Notes: generated by a model not told the origin, from the sequence alone. A DNA stretch of 64,000 bases from Flavobacteriaceae bacterium (GCA_021151665.1 JAGKWW010000019.1:1-64000); one strand, 5' to 3'. Shown: positions 52,122-60,427, counted from the stretch's first letter. Translations and numbers: made by a program.

Positions 52122-52129
52122 CAAAGGTA
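52122..52129 (-). promoter_or_regulatory. -7 promoter element TACCTTTG, leaderless spacing
   Basis: Exact match on the minus strand, exactly four bases before the rluF ATG. Confidence 0.6.
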
Positions 52130-52132
52130 CTA

Positions 52133-52711
52133 TTAATGAACAAATTCTTCCTCAAACAGAAAGTGGTATATTTTGCGGTACAGCTCTTTTGAGTGCATAC
52201 TATGTCCGAGCCCACGGGTAGTAACAAAATCGGCCTCAGGCCAGGCGGCAGCTATTTTACGGGCTTCCTTATAGCTCACGACATCATCTTCAAGGTCATG
52301 TGCCAAAAGGCCTTTTGCATTTATTTTTTTTGCAAAAATGCTGCAGGTAAAATCTACGGTCTTTAACTGGTGGTGCTTCAGGAAATAGGCATGCAGGAGG
52401 TTCATGGCGTTATTCCCTAAACCGAGGATTCCCTGGTAATTGGCAAGCAACGTATCCATATCGCAAGGCGCACCGAGGATGACCATCTTCTTCACATTTT
52501 CATCCTGATATGTTGCCTGGTAATAGAGGGAAGTAGCTCCGCCAAGAGAATGGCCGATGATAACTTCAGGTTGGTGTTTGCTTACCACTACATCTATAAA
52601 TTCGGCATATTGCGGCATGGTAAACACTAAACCTTCAGACAGGCCATGTGCGATGTACCCAAGCAGGTTGATGTAGCAGCCGATTGTTTTGGATATCAGG
52701 GATTTTAGCAT
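52133..52711 (-). pseudogene. Alpha/beta hydrolase, apparently internally deleted
   Basis: A 192-residue frame starting at the ATG at 52711 (a TTG lies at 52717). The nucleophile motif GHSLGG and the end GLGHSMHSKELYRKIYHFLF are intact. However, the N-terminal segment MLKSLISKTIGCYINLLGYIA runs directly into HGLSEG, which in full-length relatives (about 270 residues) follows a strand with DAPAHGLS some 80 residues later, with an HGWESN oxyanion motif before it. An in-frame deletion with its junction near 52649-52651 would explain this. The ATG lies 10 bases after an upstream terminator, so its promoter is unclear. The comparison is from memory. Confidence 0.5.
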
Positions 52712-52714
52712 AAT

Positions 52715-52740
52715 CAAAAAGCCCTCCGGTTAGGAGGGCC
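52715..52740 (-). terminator. Terminator of the COG1579 gene
   Basis: GCCCTCC / GGAGGGC (52721-52739), loop GGTTA, U-tract on the minus strand. Confidence 0.8.
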
Positions 52741-52745
52741 TGTTG

Positions 52746-53525
52746 TTATATCTTGGCAAAAAGTTGTTCCATTTTTTCTTTTTCCTCTTCAGCCAGCGAA
52801 CTGTCTACAAGTATCCTTCCGCTATGCTCATCAGTGATGATCTTCTTGCGGGCTGCAATTTCCATCTGCGTTTGCGGTGGAATGGTAAAGAAAGATCCTG
52901 CCGAAGCACCCCTTTCAATAGATACTACTGCAAGGCCATTCCTTACGCTGCCACGAATCCTTTTATAAGCCCCAAGAAGCCTTTCTTCGATAAGTGACTG
53001 ATATTCTGCCGACTTTTCCATAAGAAACGTTTCCTCTTTTTCGGTTTCGGCCATAATAGCGTCAAGTTCCGACTTTTTGTGGGCAAGGTGCTGGCTTTTA
53101 GCCTCAAGTTTTTCCTCACTTTGAGCCACGCCTTCTTTCTTATGCTCGATAGAAGCTTTCATCTCACGGATGTGCTTTTCGGCAAGCTGTATTTCAAGCT
53201 CCTGGAATTCAATTTCTTTGCTTAGCGAATTGAACTCACGGTTGTTGCGTACGTTCTTCTGCTGTTCAGTATATTTTTTGATGGCTGCTTTGTGATCATC
53301 GATAGCGTTTTTCTTTTCTTTGATCTGCTCTTCGATGGATTCAAGGTCATTTTTCAGTTTCTCAAGCCTTGTGCTCAATCCAGCAACCTCGTCTTCAAGG
53401 TCTTCAACCTCAAGGGGAAGTTCGCCCCTTACGTTCCTGATCTCGTCTATTCTCGAATCGATCAACTGTAAATCATAAAGTGCCCTTAGCTTTTCTTCAA
53501 CACTTAATTCCCTGGTATTAGCCAT
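52746..53525 (-). CDS. COG1579 coiled-coil protein without zinc cysteines
   Basis: A 259-residue soluble protein. Residues 20-180 form long alpha-helical coiled coils (LEDEVAGLSTRLEKLKNDLE, EIQLAEKHIREMKASIEHKK), and the last 60 residues correspond to the C4-type zinc ribbon of COG1579 (DUF164). In zinc-binding relatives this part carries CxxC and CxxCGR; here the text reads GASAGSFFTIPPQ and DEHSGRILVD, with no cysteines. The zinc site is therefore lost or replaced. Function unknown; an RNA- or translation-linked role is suggested for the family. It is downstream of the Nif3 gene. Confidence 0.82.
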   Translation of the reverse strand: MANTRELSVEEKLRALYDLQLIDSRIDEIRNVRGELPLEVEDLEDEVAGLSTRLEKLKNDLESIEEQIKEKKNAIDDHKAAIKKYTEQQKNVRNNREFNSLSKEIEFQELEIQLAEKHIREMKASIEHKKEGVAQSEEKLEAKSQHLAHKKSELDAIMAETEKEETFLMEKSAEYQSLIEERLLGAYKRIRGSVRNGLAVVSIERGASAGSFFTIPPQTQMEIAARKKIITDEHSGRILVDSSLAEEEKEKMEQLFAKI

Positions 53526-53574
53526 AATGTATTAGTACTTAACTGGATTTTTATTTCTTCCGATAAAATGAACG

Positions 53575-53582
53575 CAAAATTA
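53575..53582 (-). promoter_or_regulatory. -7 promoter element TAATTTTG
   Basis: Exact match on the minus strand, 49 bases before the COG1579 ATG. Confidence 0.5.
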
Positions 53583-53657
53583 TAACTTTTTTGTCATATA
53601 CCCAACTATAAAAATTTTTATATTGGTTGCCGGTAAAAGTAAACTGTAGCGAATAGC

Positions 53658-54758
53658 TTAAAAATATTTTACCGGATTTGTGTCGGTTTCTGATAGTATA
53701 ACCGGCACCGCCACGCCCGCATTTTTCAGGAAGCCGGCCATATAATCTGCCGTATAGCGTTCGCTTTCATAGTGGCCGATATCTGCAAGCAGCAACTTAC
53801 CTTCCGCCTCATAGAACTGGTGGTATTTCAGGTCAGCTGTAAGGTACGCATCCGCACCAGAGGCTATTGCATTTTTTATAGCAAAGCTGCCGGAACCTCC
53901 CAGCACAGCTACTTTTTTTATCTCCCTTCCGGTAAATGCGCTATGCCGTATCCCTCCCGTTTGCATTTTTTCCTTTACGAAAGTGAGGAAGCTGGCTTCG
54001 TCCATTGGGTGTTGAAGTTCGCCTGTCATTCCTAATCCAATATTCTGGTGGCGGTTTTGCAGCGAATAGATTTCGTAGGCCACCTCTTCATACAAATGGT
54101 TGCTGAACAATGCTTTAAATATCGCGCTTTCGAGGTGCTTTTCAAAGGTTACTTCCAGCTTTATTTCGGTTTCTTCCATAAATTCGCCGGGGTTGCCAAT
54201 TGTAGGGTTGCTATCAACATTGCCCTGATAGGTGCCAAGGCCATGGGAGCTAAAGCTACAGTTTTCATAGTTGCCAATAGCACCGGCCCCTGCATCAAAT
54301 AGTGCATTGCGAAGCGTATTAAAATTCTCAGGGATCGTGTAGGTTACCAGCTTTCGGATGTAGTTTTCTTTGGGCACCAGGATTTCAGTATTGACGAGGC
54401 CGAGCATATCGCACATAATTTTGTTCACGCCATTTTTATGATTGTCCAGCGCCGTGTGCACCGCATAGATTGCGATATCATTCTTTATTGCTTTTATAAC
54501 GGCACGCTCTACATAATTTTTCCCGGTTATTTTCTTGATTCCTGAAAAAAGGATGGGGTGAAAGCATACTATCAGGTTGCAATTGGCCGCAACCGCCTCA
54601 TCTATAACTTCCTCTAACGCATCATGGCAAACGAGTATTCCGGTAAGCTCCTGCTGCATATGGCCGGTTAGAAGGCCAACGTTATCAAAGTCTTCAGCAT
54701 AGGCCAAAGGAGCCATTTTTTGTGCAATAGATACAAAATCAGAAATCTTCATGGTCAT
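53658..54758 (-). CDS. Nif3-like dinuclear metal-centre protein
   Basis: A 366-residue member of the NIF3/YbgI/YqfO family, which forms toroidal hexamers with two metal ions per subunit. Metal ligands are visible in VCFHPILFSG, YAVHTALDNHKNGVN and, at the end, LLADIGHYESERY. The middle insertion (residues 130-235) is the PII-like domain of the longer YqfO type. GTP cyclohydrolase activity has been proposed for some relatives but is not general. Two starts (54758 and 54752) are possible. Confidence 0.9.
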   Translation of the reverse strand: MTMKISDFVSIAQKMAPLAYAEDFDNVGLLTGHMQQELTGILVCHDALEEVIDEAVAANCNLIVCFHPILFSGIKKITGKNYVERAVIKAIKNDIAIYAVHTALDNHKNGVNKIMCDMLGLVNTEILVPKENYIRKLVTYTIPENFNTLRNALFDAGAGAIGNYENCSFSSHGLGTYQGNVDSNPTIGNPGEFMEETEIKLEVTFEKHLESAIFKALFSNHLYEEVAYEIYSLQNRHQNIGLGMTGELQHPMDEASFLTFVKEKMQTGGIRHSAFTGREIKKVAVLGGSGSFAIKNAIASGADAYLTADLKYHQFYEAEGKLLLADIGHYESERYTADYMAGFLKNAGVAVPVILSETDTNPVKYF

Positions 54759-54764
54759 TTTTTA

Positions 54765-54772
54765 CAAAAGTA
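54765..54772 (-). promoter_or_regulatory. -7 promoter element TACTTTTG
   Basis: Exact match on the minus strand, six bases before the ATG at 54758 and 12 before the ATG at 54752; the transcript would have a very short leader. Confidence 0.55.
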
Positions 54773-54880
54773 CTTAATTGTCAAACACCTCGCGAAATGC
54801 AAAAATACCTATTAATGGGTATTTTCAAATTTGTAGAAAAAATTTTACTTCGAAAACGTTTTAGTGTACATTTATTTGAT

Positions 54881-54888
54881 TAGGTTTG
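54881..54888 (+). promoter_or_regulatory. -7 promoter element TAGGTTTG
   Basis: Exact match 26 bases before the ATG at 54915. Confidence 0.55.
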
Positions 54889-54914
54889 CCGCAAACTTTT
54901 AAAAAACCCTACCA

Positions 54915-55352
54915 ATGAAAAAAATTAAATTCTTTCTTTTTGCCCTTGCTCTTTCGGGAGCAGCATTTACTTCTTGCAGCGATGATGATAACGATAGCAC
55001 GAGCGCTGCGGTAGAAGGTAAATGGTATTTTGAGAAAGAAGGTATCTCTACCAATGGACAGGATGTATTAAGCCCGTGGGACAATACAGAAGGATGTTCT
55101 AAAGATTACATGGAACTACTTGACGCAGGAGTTTACAAGGAGAAACTCTTCTATGCGGGCTGCACCGCAGACGAAAGTACCGGAACGTGGTCACGCAACG
55201 GAAATAACTTTACAGTTACGGTTGGTACAGATGTAACTACCGGGGAGATTGAAAGCCTTACCGAGAGCAATTTGCGAGTGCGTTCTGTAGATACAGATCT
55301 AAGTACAGGGACGAACACGGTGTACCGGGTTACAACCTATACAAGGAATTAA
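54915..55352 (+). CDS. Lipocalin-like lipoprotein, tandem paralogue 1
   Basis: A 145-residue lipoprotein: LSGAAFTSC gives the lipidated Cys, followed by SDDDNDS. The mature part begins AAVEGKWYFEKEGI and ends YRVTTYTRN, a beta-rich lipocalin-like fold. It shares with the next gene the motifs EGKWYF/Y, GCxKDY, a GVY strand, a W-S-R strand and the final T-Y-T-R. This shows a tandem duplication. Conserved Cys pairs (GCSKDY, GCTADE) may form a disulfide. Confidence 0.75.
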   Translation: MKKIKFFLFALALSGAAFTSCSDDDNDSTSAAVEGKWYFEKEGISTNGQDVLSPWDNTEGCSKDYMELLDAGVYKEKLFYAGCTADESTGTWSRNGNNFTVTVGTDVTTGEIESLTESNLRVRSVDTDLSTGTNTVYRVTTYTRN

Positions 55353-55371
55353 GACTCCTTTATCAAGACAG

Positions 55372-55397
55372 AAGCCACCTTTATGGTGGCTTTTTTT
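55372..55397 (+). terminator. Terminator of lipoprotein paralogue 1
   Basis: AAGCCACC / GGTGGCTT with loop TTTAT, followed by seven T. Confidence 0.8.
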
Positions 55398-55599
55398 ATG
55401 TCGTTAACCGCCGGCTGCACGCAACGGTAAAGCCAATTGTACCCTGAGAGCGTATTGATTAGCAGCCTAAACAATTGAAAAACTGTGTCCTGCAATGTAC
55501 AAGGCGAATGCCGATAAATGCAGCATACTAATGTTTTATTAAAATAAATTGTACAAAAATGGCAATGCAATACCTTTACATCAGTAACCTAAAAATTAA

Positions 55600-56052
55600 A
55601 TGAAAATGAAAAAGATCACTATGTTTTTGTTTGCGCTTTTTGCAGTAAGCGCAACATTTGTTTCGTGTAATGACGATGACAATAATGCCACCAATGAAGA
55701 TCAGGGTGTGCTGGAGGGGAAATGGTATTACTCTGAAGAGGGAGTAGGTACAAGCGACTGGAACACGGTTCAGTACCAGGCTTATAGCCATATGACAGGC
55801 TGCGAAAAAGATTATGTGGAATTTGTAGCGGGCGGTGTTTACCACGATGTAATGCACGTAGAAAATTGTGATACCGAAACTTACACCACAGTGTGGTCGC
55901 GTACGGGGGATACTGTAATAATCGATACCGATGGTGATGCAGTTACCGAAGATATTAATTTCCTAAACTCAGGTGTACTGCGTACAAGGGAGTTGGTTTC
56001 GGGATCCGGAAGTACTGCGGTATACGCATATACTTTGTATACAAGGCAATAA
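55600..56052 (+). CDS. Lipocalin-like lipoprotein, tandem paralogue 2
   Basis: A 150-residue lipoprotein: FAVSATFVSC gives the lipidated Cys, followed by NDDDNNATNED. The mature part EGKWYYSEEGVGTSDW, GCEKDYVEF, GGVYHDVMHVENC and VWSRTGDTV parallels the previous gene along its length. A near-consensus -7 element (TACCTTTA) lies 20-30 bases upstream, so the two genes are separately transcribed. The ligand is unknown. Confidence 0.75.
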   Translation: MKMKKITMFLFALFAVSATFVSCNDDDNNATNEDQGVLEGKWYYSEEGVGTSDWNTVQYQAYSHMTGCEKDYVEFVAGGVYHDVMHVENCDTETYTTVWSRTGDTVIIDTDGDAVTEDINFLNSGVLRTRELVSGSGSTAVYAYTLYTRQ

Positions 56053-56071
56053 GAAGTTGTTTATGATTTAC

Positions 56072-56100
56072 AGGGTTGCCTTTGGCAGCCCTTTTTTTTT
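56072..56100 (+). terminator. Terminator of lipoprotein paralogue 2
   Basis: AGGGTTGCC / GGCAGCCCT with a TTT loop and a long T-run. Confidence 0.75.
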
Positions 56101-56114
56101 AATAGCCGAAGCAG

Positions 56115-56122
56115 TACATTTG
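56115..56122 (+). promoter_or_regulatory. -7 promoter element TACATTTG, leaderless spacing
   Basis: Exact match exactly four bases before the lpxK ATG at 56127. Confidence 0.6.
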
Positions 56123-56126
56123 TTAA

Positions 56127-57146
56127 ATGAAATTTCTAAGGAGGCTGTTATTTCCATTTTCCCTGATTTACGGAATCATTGCCGCAGTCCGCAATTTATT
56201 GTATGCTACAGGTGTCTTTAAATCCTACCGATTTTCTATTCCGGTAATTGCAGTGGGTAACCTTACCACCGGTGGAACAGGGAAGACCCCCCATACTGAG
56301 TATCTTATCCGCCTTTTATCCGGTATATACGGGGTCGCTGTACTTAGCAGAGGCTATAAACGAAGGTCTTCCGGCTTTATACTTGCCGGGAAAAGAACCA
56401 CAGTAGCCGAAATTGGCGATGAGCCTTTTCAGTATCATTCTAAATTTGACGGTATTGATGTTGCGGTAGATTCCAACCGGAAGAACGGGATTGAGCAACT
56501 CATTAGCGCTGTAAACCCTGAGGTAATCCTTCTTGATGATGCCTACCAGCACCGTAGGGTAAAAGCCGGGTTTTATACACTGCTGACAGCTTACGGCGAT
56601 CTTTATACTGATGACTTGGTGCTGCCTGCCGGTAACCTTCGCGAATTCGCGGCCGGCGCTGGGAGGGCAGACGTCATTATTGTGACTAAATGTCCCTCCA
56701 CGCTCACCGTTGACAGGCAACGGGAGATAATCAGGAAACTTAAGCCCCGCCATTCGCAGCCTGTATTTTTTACTACCGTGGCATACGATGAAAACGTATA
56801 CGGAAACAACGGGAGTATTGCGCTGGATAGTTTAACCGAAAAAAAAATACTCGTTGCGGGAATCGCCAAACCCGAACCGTTTTTCAGATATTTGCAGCGT
56901 GACGGTGATGAGTTGCATGCTTATCCTGACCACCATGATTTTACAGAAGCGGAAGTGGCAAAACTAAAAATCGCTTCAAAAGAAAAAATAATTATAACCA
57001 CCGAAAAGGACTATATGCGGCTAAAGGGCAGGCTACCCGAAGACCGGCTTTTTTACCTTCCGATACGTGTAAAGTTCTTAAACGGGAAAGACCAATTTGA
57101 TAAACTTATAGCAGACTATGTGGGAAAAAGTACAAGAAACAGTTGA
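56127..57146 (+). CDS. lpxK: Tetraacyldisaccharide 4'-kinase
   Basis: A 339-residue membrane-associated kinase that adds the 4'-phosphate in lipid A synthesis. The N-terminal hydrophobic segment (RLLFPFSLIYGIIAAVRNLL) is followed by the P-loop VGNLTTGGTGKTPHTE and by VILLDDAYQHRRV, which contains the conserved Asp-Asp. Length and motifs are standard. It shares 29 bases with the downstream purine nucleoside phosphorylase gene, and its promoter element is placed for a leaderless mRNA. Confidence 0.93.
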   Translation: MKFLRRLLFPFSLIYGIIAAVRNLLYATGVFKSYRFSIPVIAVGNLTTGGTGKTPHTEYLIRLLSGIYGVAVLSRGYKRRSSGFILAGKRTTVAEIGDEPFQYHSKFDGIDVAVDSNRKNGIEQLISAVNPEVILLDDAYQHRRVKAGFYTLLTAYGDLYTDDLVLPAGNLREFAAGAGRADVIIVTKCPSTLTVDRQREIIRKLKPRHSQPVFFTTVAYDENVYGNNGSIALDSLTEKKILVAGIAKPEPFFRYLQRDGDELHAYPDHHDFTEAEVAKLKIASKEKIIITTEKDYMRLKGRLPEDRLFYLPIRVKFLNGKDQFDKLIADYVGKSTRNS

Positions 57147-57930
57147 ATATATTAAGCAGAAAACGGCCTTTACTCCAAAGTACGGGGTCATCCTTGGTTC
57201 CGGCCTGGGCGGATTCACACAGGATATAAGAGTAGAGCACACACTGCCTTACTCCGAAATACCCAATTTTCCGGTCTCTACGGTGCAGGGGCATGCCGGC
57301 GCGCTATTGTTCGGCTATATAGGCGATGTGCCTGTGGTAGCCATGCAGGGGCGCTTTCATTATTATGAAGGCTACAATATGCAGGAAGTGACCTTTCCTG
57401 TCCGGGTGATGAAGTATCTGGGGGTTGAGCGCCTGATTGTGTCTAACGCCTCGGGCGGGGTGAACCAGTTTTACAAGGTTGGCGATATTGTTATCCTTTA
57501 CGACCATATCAATATGATGCCCGAGCATCCGCTAAGAGGCAGGAACGATGAGCGTTTTGGGCCGCGATTTGTAAATATGAGCGAGCCCTACAGCCGCAAA
57601 ATGATAAGTAAGGCCAAAGAAATTGCCGTGTCGCTTTCTATCGATGTAAAGGATGGCATTTATCTTGGGCTACAAGGGCCTACGTTTGAAACGCTTTCTG
57701 AATATCGTATGGTAAAGATACTCGGCGCCGATTGTGTTGGGATGTCTACCGTGCCCGAAGTGATCGTGGCACGCCACATGGATATGGAGGTATTTGGTAT
57801 CTCGATCATTACCGATATGGGTAATGAAGAAAATATTGAAGCCGTAAGCCATGAAGAAGTACTAGCCGCTGCGCGCGCGGCCGAGCCTCACCTGCGCGCT
57901 TTGGTAAAAGAACTGATAGAAAAATATTAA
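57118..57930 (+). CDS. punA: Purine nucleoside phosphorylase
   Basis: A 270-residue trimeric-type phosphorylase that splits (deoxy)inosine or guanosine with phosphate. GVILGSGLGGF binds phosphate, VQGHAGALLFGYIGD and LIVSNASGGVNQFY follow, and SEYRMVKILGADCVGMSTVP and SIITDMGNEE complete the purine-binding site. Length is standard. It overlaps the lpxK end by 29 bases in another frame. Confidence 0.92.
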   Translation: MWEKVQETVEYIKQKTAFTPKYGVILGSGLGGFTQDIRVEHTLPYSEIPNFPVSTVQGHAGALLFGYIGDVPVVAMQGRFHYYEGYNMQEVTFPVRVMKYLGVERLIVSNASGGVNQFYKVGDIVILYDHINMMPEHPLRGRNDERFGPRFVNMSEPYSRKMISKAKEIAVSLSIDVKDGIYLGLQGPTFETLSEYRMVKILGADCVGMSTVPEVIVARHMDMEVFGISIITDMGNEENIEAVSHEEVLAAARAAEPHLRALVKELIEKY

Positions 57931-57953
57931 GTAAGTAGTTCTGATGGTTACAT

Positions 57954-58026
57954 TTCATCCTGAACGCAGCTTGCGGAGCAAAGAATCTTTACTGACTAGA
58001 TGAGATTCTTCCTTCGTCAGAATGAC
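57954..58026. repeat. Palindromic intergenic repeat
   Basis: TCATCCTGAACG... AAGAATCT ... AGATTCTT ...CGTCAGAATGA. The outer arms and the inner AAGAATCT/AGATTCTT arms are inverted repeats and the total length is about 73 bases. It resembles the palindromic 'GTCATTCTGA...AAGAATCT' repeats found in many copies in Bacteroidota genomes. Only one copy is in this window. Confidence 0.65.
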
Positions 58027-58031
58027 AAAAA

Positions 58032-58057
58032 AAAACCGCGGTATTCCGCGGTTTTTT
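58032..58057. terminator. Bidirectional terminator between punA and gap
   Basis: Perfect 10-bp stem AAAACCGCGG / CCGCGGTTTT with loop TATT, followed by T on the plus side and A before it. Confidence 0.85.
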
Positions 58058-59055
58058 TATTTTGAAATGTAGCGTATCAAGTCAATTATCCGCGACGAAT
58101 AGCCTATCTCATTGTCATACCAGCCTACAACTTTTACCATCTTATCGATGACCGACGTAAGCTGCGCGTCGAAAAGGCATGAGTTGCGGTTACCCAGTAT
58201 ATCTACCGAAACGATAGGGTCTTCGGTATAGGCCAGTATTCCTTCGAGTGAGCCGGTTGCCGCCTGTTTAAATGCGTTGTTTATCTCTTCTATCGAAACT
58301 TCACGTTTTACGTAGCAGGTAATATCGGTCAGGGAACCGTCGGGAACCGGTACGCGTATTCCGCCGCCGCCTATCTTGCCTTCAAATTCAGGAAAAATAC
58401 GTGTCAGCGCTTTAGCTGCTCCGGTGGTTGTAGGTACAATGCTCTGTGCTGCCCCGCGTGCCCTGCGCAGGTCTTTATGCGGCTGGTCGTGCAGGCTCTG
58501 GTCGGTGGTGTAAGAATGGACGGTGGTAATATAAGCCTGTTCAATTCCGCAAAGCTCATGGATCACCTTCATCATCGGTGCAGCGTTGTTGGTGGTACAA
58601 CTGGCGTTAGAGATGATGCGCTCGCGTCCGTCGAGGATATGTTCGTTTACCCCAAGAACCACGGTTTTTATACGGTCATCTTCGGGTGGGGCGGAAATGA
58701 TAACTTTCTGTGCGCCCGCTGCCAGGTGCTTTTCCGCTTCTGCATAGGTTTTAAACCTGCCCGTACATTCAACCACCACATGAATATTTGCGGCTTTCCA
58801 GTCCAGTTCCTCAGGATTTTTTTTCCGGAAGTAAGGAACGACACGTCCGTCAATGATCAGGCTGTTTTCGGTATGCGAAACGTTGCGCTGTAATATCCCG
58901 TGAATGCTGTCGTATTTAAGCAAATGTGCCATGGTGGCCGCATCAGCAAGGTCATTTATGGCAGCAACTTCAATTTCAGGATGGTCCAGTAAAAGGCGAA
59001 AAAGGTTGCGCCCGATACGTCCAAAGCCGTTTATGGCTATTCTTGTTTTGGTCAT
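58057..59055 (-). CDS. gap: Glyceraldehyde-3-phosphate dehydrogenase
   Basis: A 332-residue glycolytic enzyme. The NAD-binding start is INGFGRIGRNLF, and Asp35 in the second strand suggests NAD rather than NADP. The catalytic Cys153 is in SNASCTTNNAAP. GAAQSIVPTTTGAAKAL and WYDNEIGYSSRIIDLI are also conserved. It lies four bases downstream of the DUF1493-like gene and belongs to the lipA operon. Because gap is placed there, it may be a second, non-core copy. Confidence 0.93.
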   Translation of the reverse strand: MTKTRIAINGFGRIGRNLFRLLLDHPEIEVAAINDLADAATMAHLLKYDSIHGILQRNVSHTENSLIIDGRVVPYFRKKNPEELDWKAANIHVVVECTGRFKTYAEAEKHLAAGAQKVIISAPPEDDRIKTVVLGVNEHILDGRERIISNASCTTNNAAPMMKVIHELCGIEQAYITTVHSYTTDQSLHDQPHKDLRRARGAAQSIVPTTTGAAKALTRIFPEFEGKIGGGGIRVPVPDGSLTDITCYVKREVSIEEINNAFKQAATGSLEGILAYTEDPIVSVDILGNRNSCLFDAQLTSVIDKMVKVVGWYDNEIGYSSRIIDLIRYISK

Positions 59056-59059
59056 TGAA

Positions 59060-59512
59060 TTAATGTGCTAACTTAATCGCGACATTTGCACGCGGCACGT
59101 ACGTTTTCAGCAGGTACCATGTTACCATGTCGCCAAATGTAAGGTCGGCGGTATCGCGGTAAAAGTTGTTGAAGATGCCCGATGGGTATAAATGCAGCCT
59201 TCTGAAGGTAATTCTGTCTAAGATCCAGACCGGAATTAACGCAATGCCGAGCCAAAAAGCAACAGGAGGAAAAAGCTCCCCTTCGGAAAGAAAGTGCCGG
59301 CAATAATCAAATTCGCTCGAATCGAGATTAAACCGTTCTGTGAATTTAATCAGCAATTCCAGGCTATCATCTCCCGCCTGGCCAAGATCACGCTGCACAG
59401 CAGTTTCCAAAGATAATACGTCACCCCCGGTTTCTTCTTCCAGAAAAGCCTTTACCTCCCGGTAGGCCGCTCTCAAAGAGCCGAAATCTGCTTTGAAAAC
59501 ATCCTTACCCAT
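59060..59512 (-). CDS. DUF1493/acyl-carrier-like protein with membrane segment
   Basis: A 150-residue protein. Residues 18-70 look like a short helical acyl-carrier fold (VQRDLGQAGDDSLELLIKFT, compare the ACP signature GADSLD), with Ser50 in the position of the phosphopantetheine serine and FNLDSSEFDYCRHF as the fourth helix. DUF1493 proteins share GDD and length, but most lack the membrane part. Here a hydrophobic segment (PPVAFWLGIALIPVWILDR) follows at 82-100. It sits between lipA (gap of four bases) and gap. The lipid- or octanoate-related context fits, but acylation is inferred. Confidence 0.6.
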   Translation of the reverse strand: MGKDVFKADFGSLRAAYREVKAFLEEETGGDVLSLETAVQRDLGQAGDDSLELLIKFTERFNLDSSEFDYCRHFLSEGELFPPVAFWLGIALIPVWILDRITFRRLHLYPSGIFNNFYRDTADLTFGDMVTWYLLKTYVPRANVAIKLAH

Positions 59513-59516
59513 TCTG

Positions 59517-60413
59517 TTACAAAATATGCTTTTGGGCTTTGTACGATGATCGTACCAGTGCGCCGCTCTCTACATGCCTGAAGCCCATTTCAAGGCCTAT
59601 CTGCTCATATTTTGCAAACTGCTCCGGAGTGATGAATTCTTTTACCGGAAGGTGCTTTTTGCTTGGCTGCAGGTATTGGCCAATGGTGAGCACGTCGAGC
59701 TTTACTGCCCTAAGATCTGCCATGGTTTGAAGTACTTCTTCCTCGGTTTCGCCAAGGCCCAGCATAATGCCCGATTTTGTACGGTTGATTCCTCCGTCTT
59801 TCAGGTAGCGCAAAACCTCGAGGCTGCGCTCGTATTTTGCCTGTATACGCACCTCGCGAGTAAGCCTTTTTACGGTTTCCATATTGTGGGAAACCACTTC
59901 GGGCGCTACGGCAATGATACGATCTATATTTCTTTCTATTCCCTGAAAGTCGGGGATAAGTGTTTCAAGGGTAGTATTGGGGTTCATCCTCCGGATAGCT
60001 TTTACAGTCTCGCCCCAGATGATAGAGCCGCCATCTTTCAGGTCATCACGGTCTACACTGGTAATAACCGCGTGCTTAATATTCATCAGCTTGATAGAGC
60101 GCGCCACTTTTTCGGGTTCATCCCAGTCTACCGTTTCAGGACGGCCGGTTTTTACGCCGCAAAAACCGCATGACCGTGTGCAGATGTTTCCAAGAATCAT
60201 GAACGTTGCAGTGCCCTCGCCCCAGCATTCGCCCATATTAGGGCAGCTGCCGGAGGTGCAGATAGTGTGCAGCTTGTATTTATCTACGAGCCCGCGCAGT
60301 TCAGTATATTTCTGTCCCGTCGGCAGTTTTACGCGAAGCCATTTGGGCTTTGGCGTTAGCAGTCCGTTCTGGGCTACAGGTTTTTCCATGTCTAAAATAG
60401 TGTTCATCGGCAT
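59517..60413 (-). CDS. lipA: Lipoyl synthase
   Basis: A 298-residue radical SAM enzyme that inserts two sulfurs into octanoyl groups on dehydrogenase subunits. The auxiliary cluster cysteines are C52, C57 and C63 in ICTSGSCPNMGEC, and the radical SAM cluster cysteines are C78, C82 and C85 in CTRSCGFC. The C-terminal RSSYKAQ, which supplies the serine ligand, is present. The start may be the ATG at 60413 or 60407. First gene of the lipA-DUF1493-gap operon. Confidence 0.95.
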   Translation of the reverse strand: MPMNTILDMEKPVAQNGLLTPKPKWLRVKLPTGQKYTELRGLVDKYKLHTICTSGSCPNMGECWGEGTATFMILGNICTRSCGFCGVKTGRPETVDWDEPEKVARSIKLMNIKHAVITSVDRDDLKDGGSIIWGETVKAIRRMNPNTTLETLIPDFQGIERNIDRIIAVAPEVVSHNMETVKRLTREVRIQAKYERSLEVLRYLKDGGINRTKSGIMLGLGETEEEVLQTMADLRAVKLDVLTIGQYLQPSKKHLPVKEFITPEQFAKYEQIGLEMGFRHVESGALVRSSYKAQKHIL

Positions 60414-60427
60414 AAAATCTGTTACCG

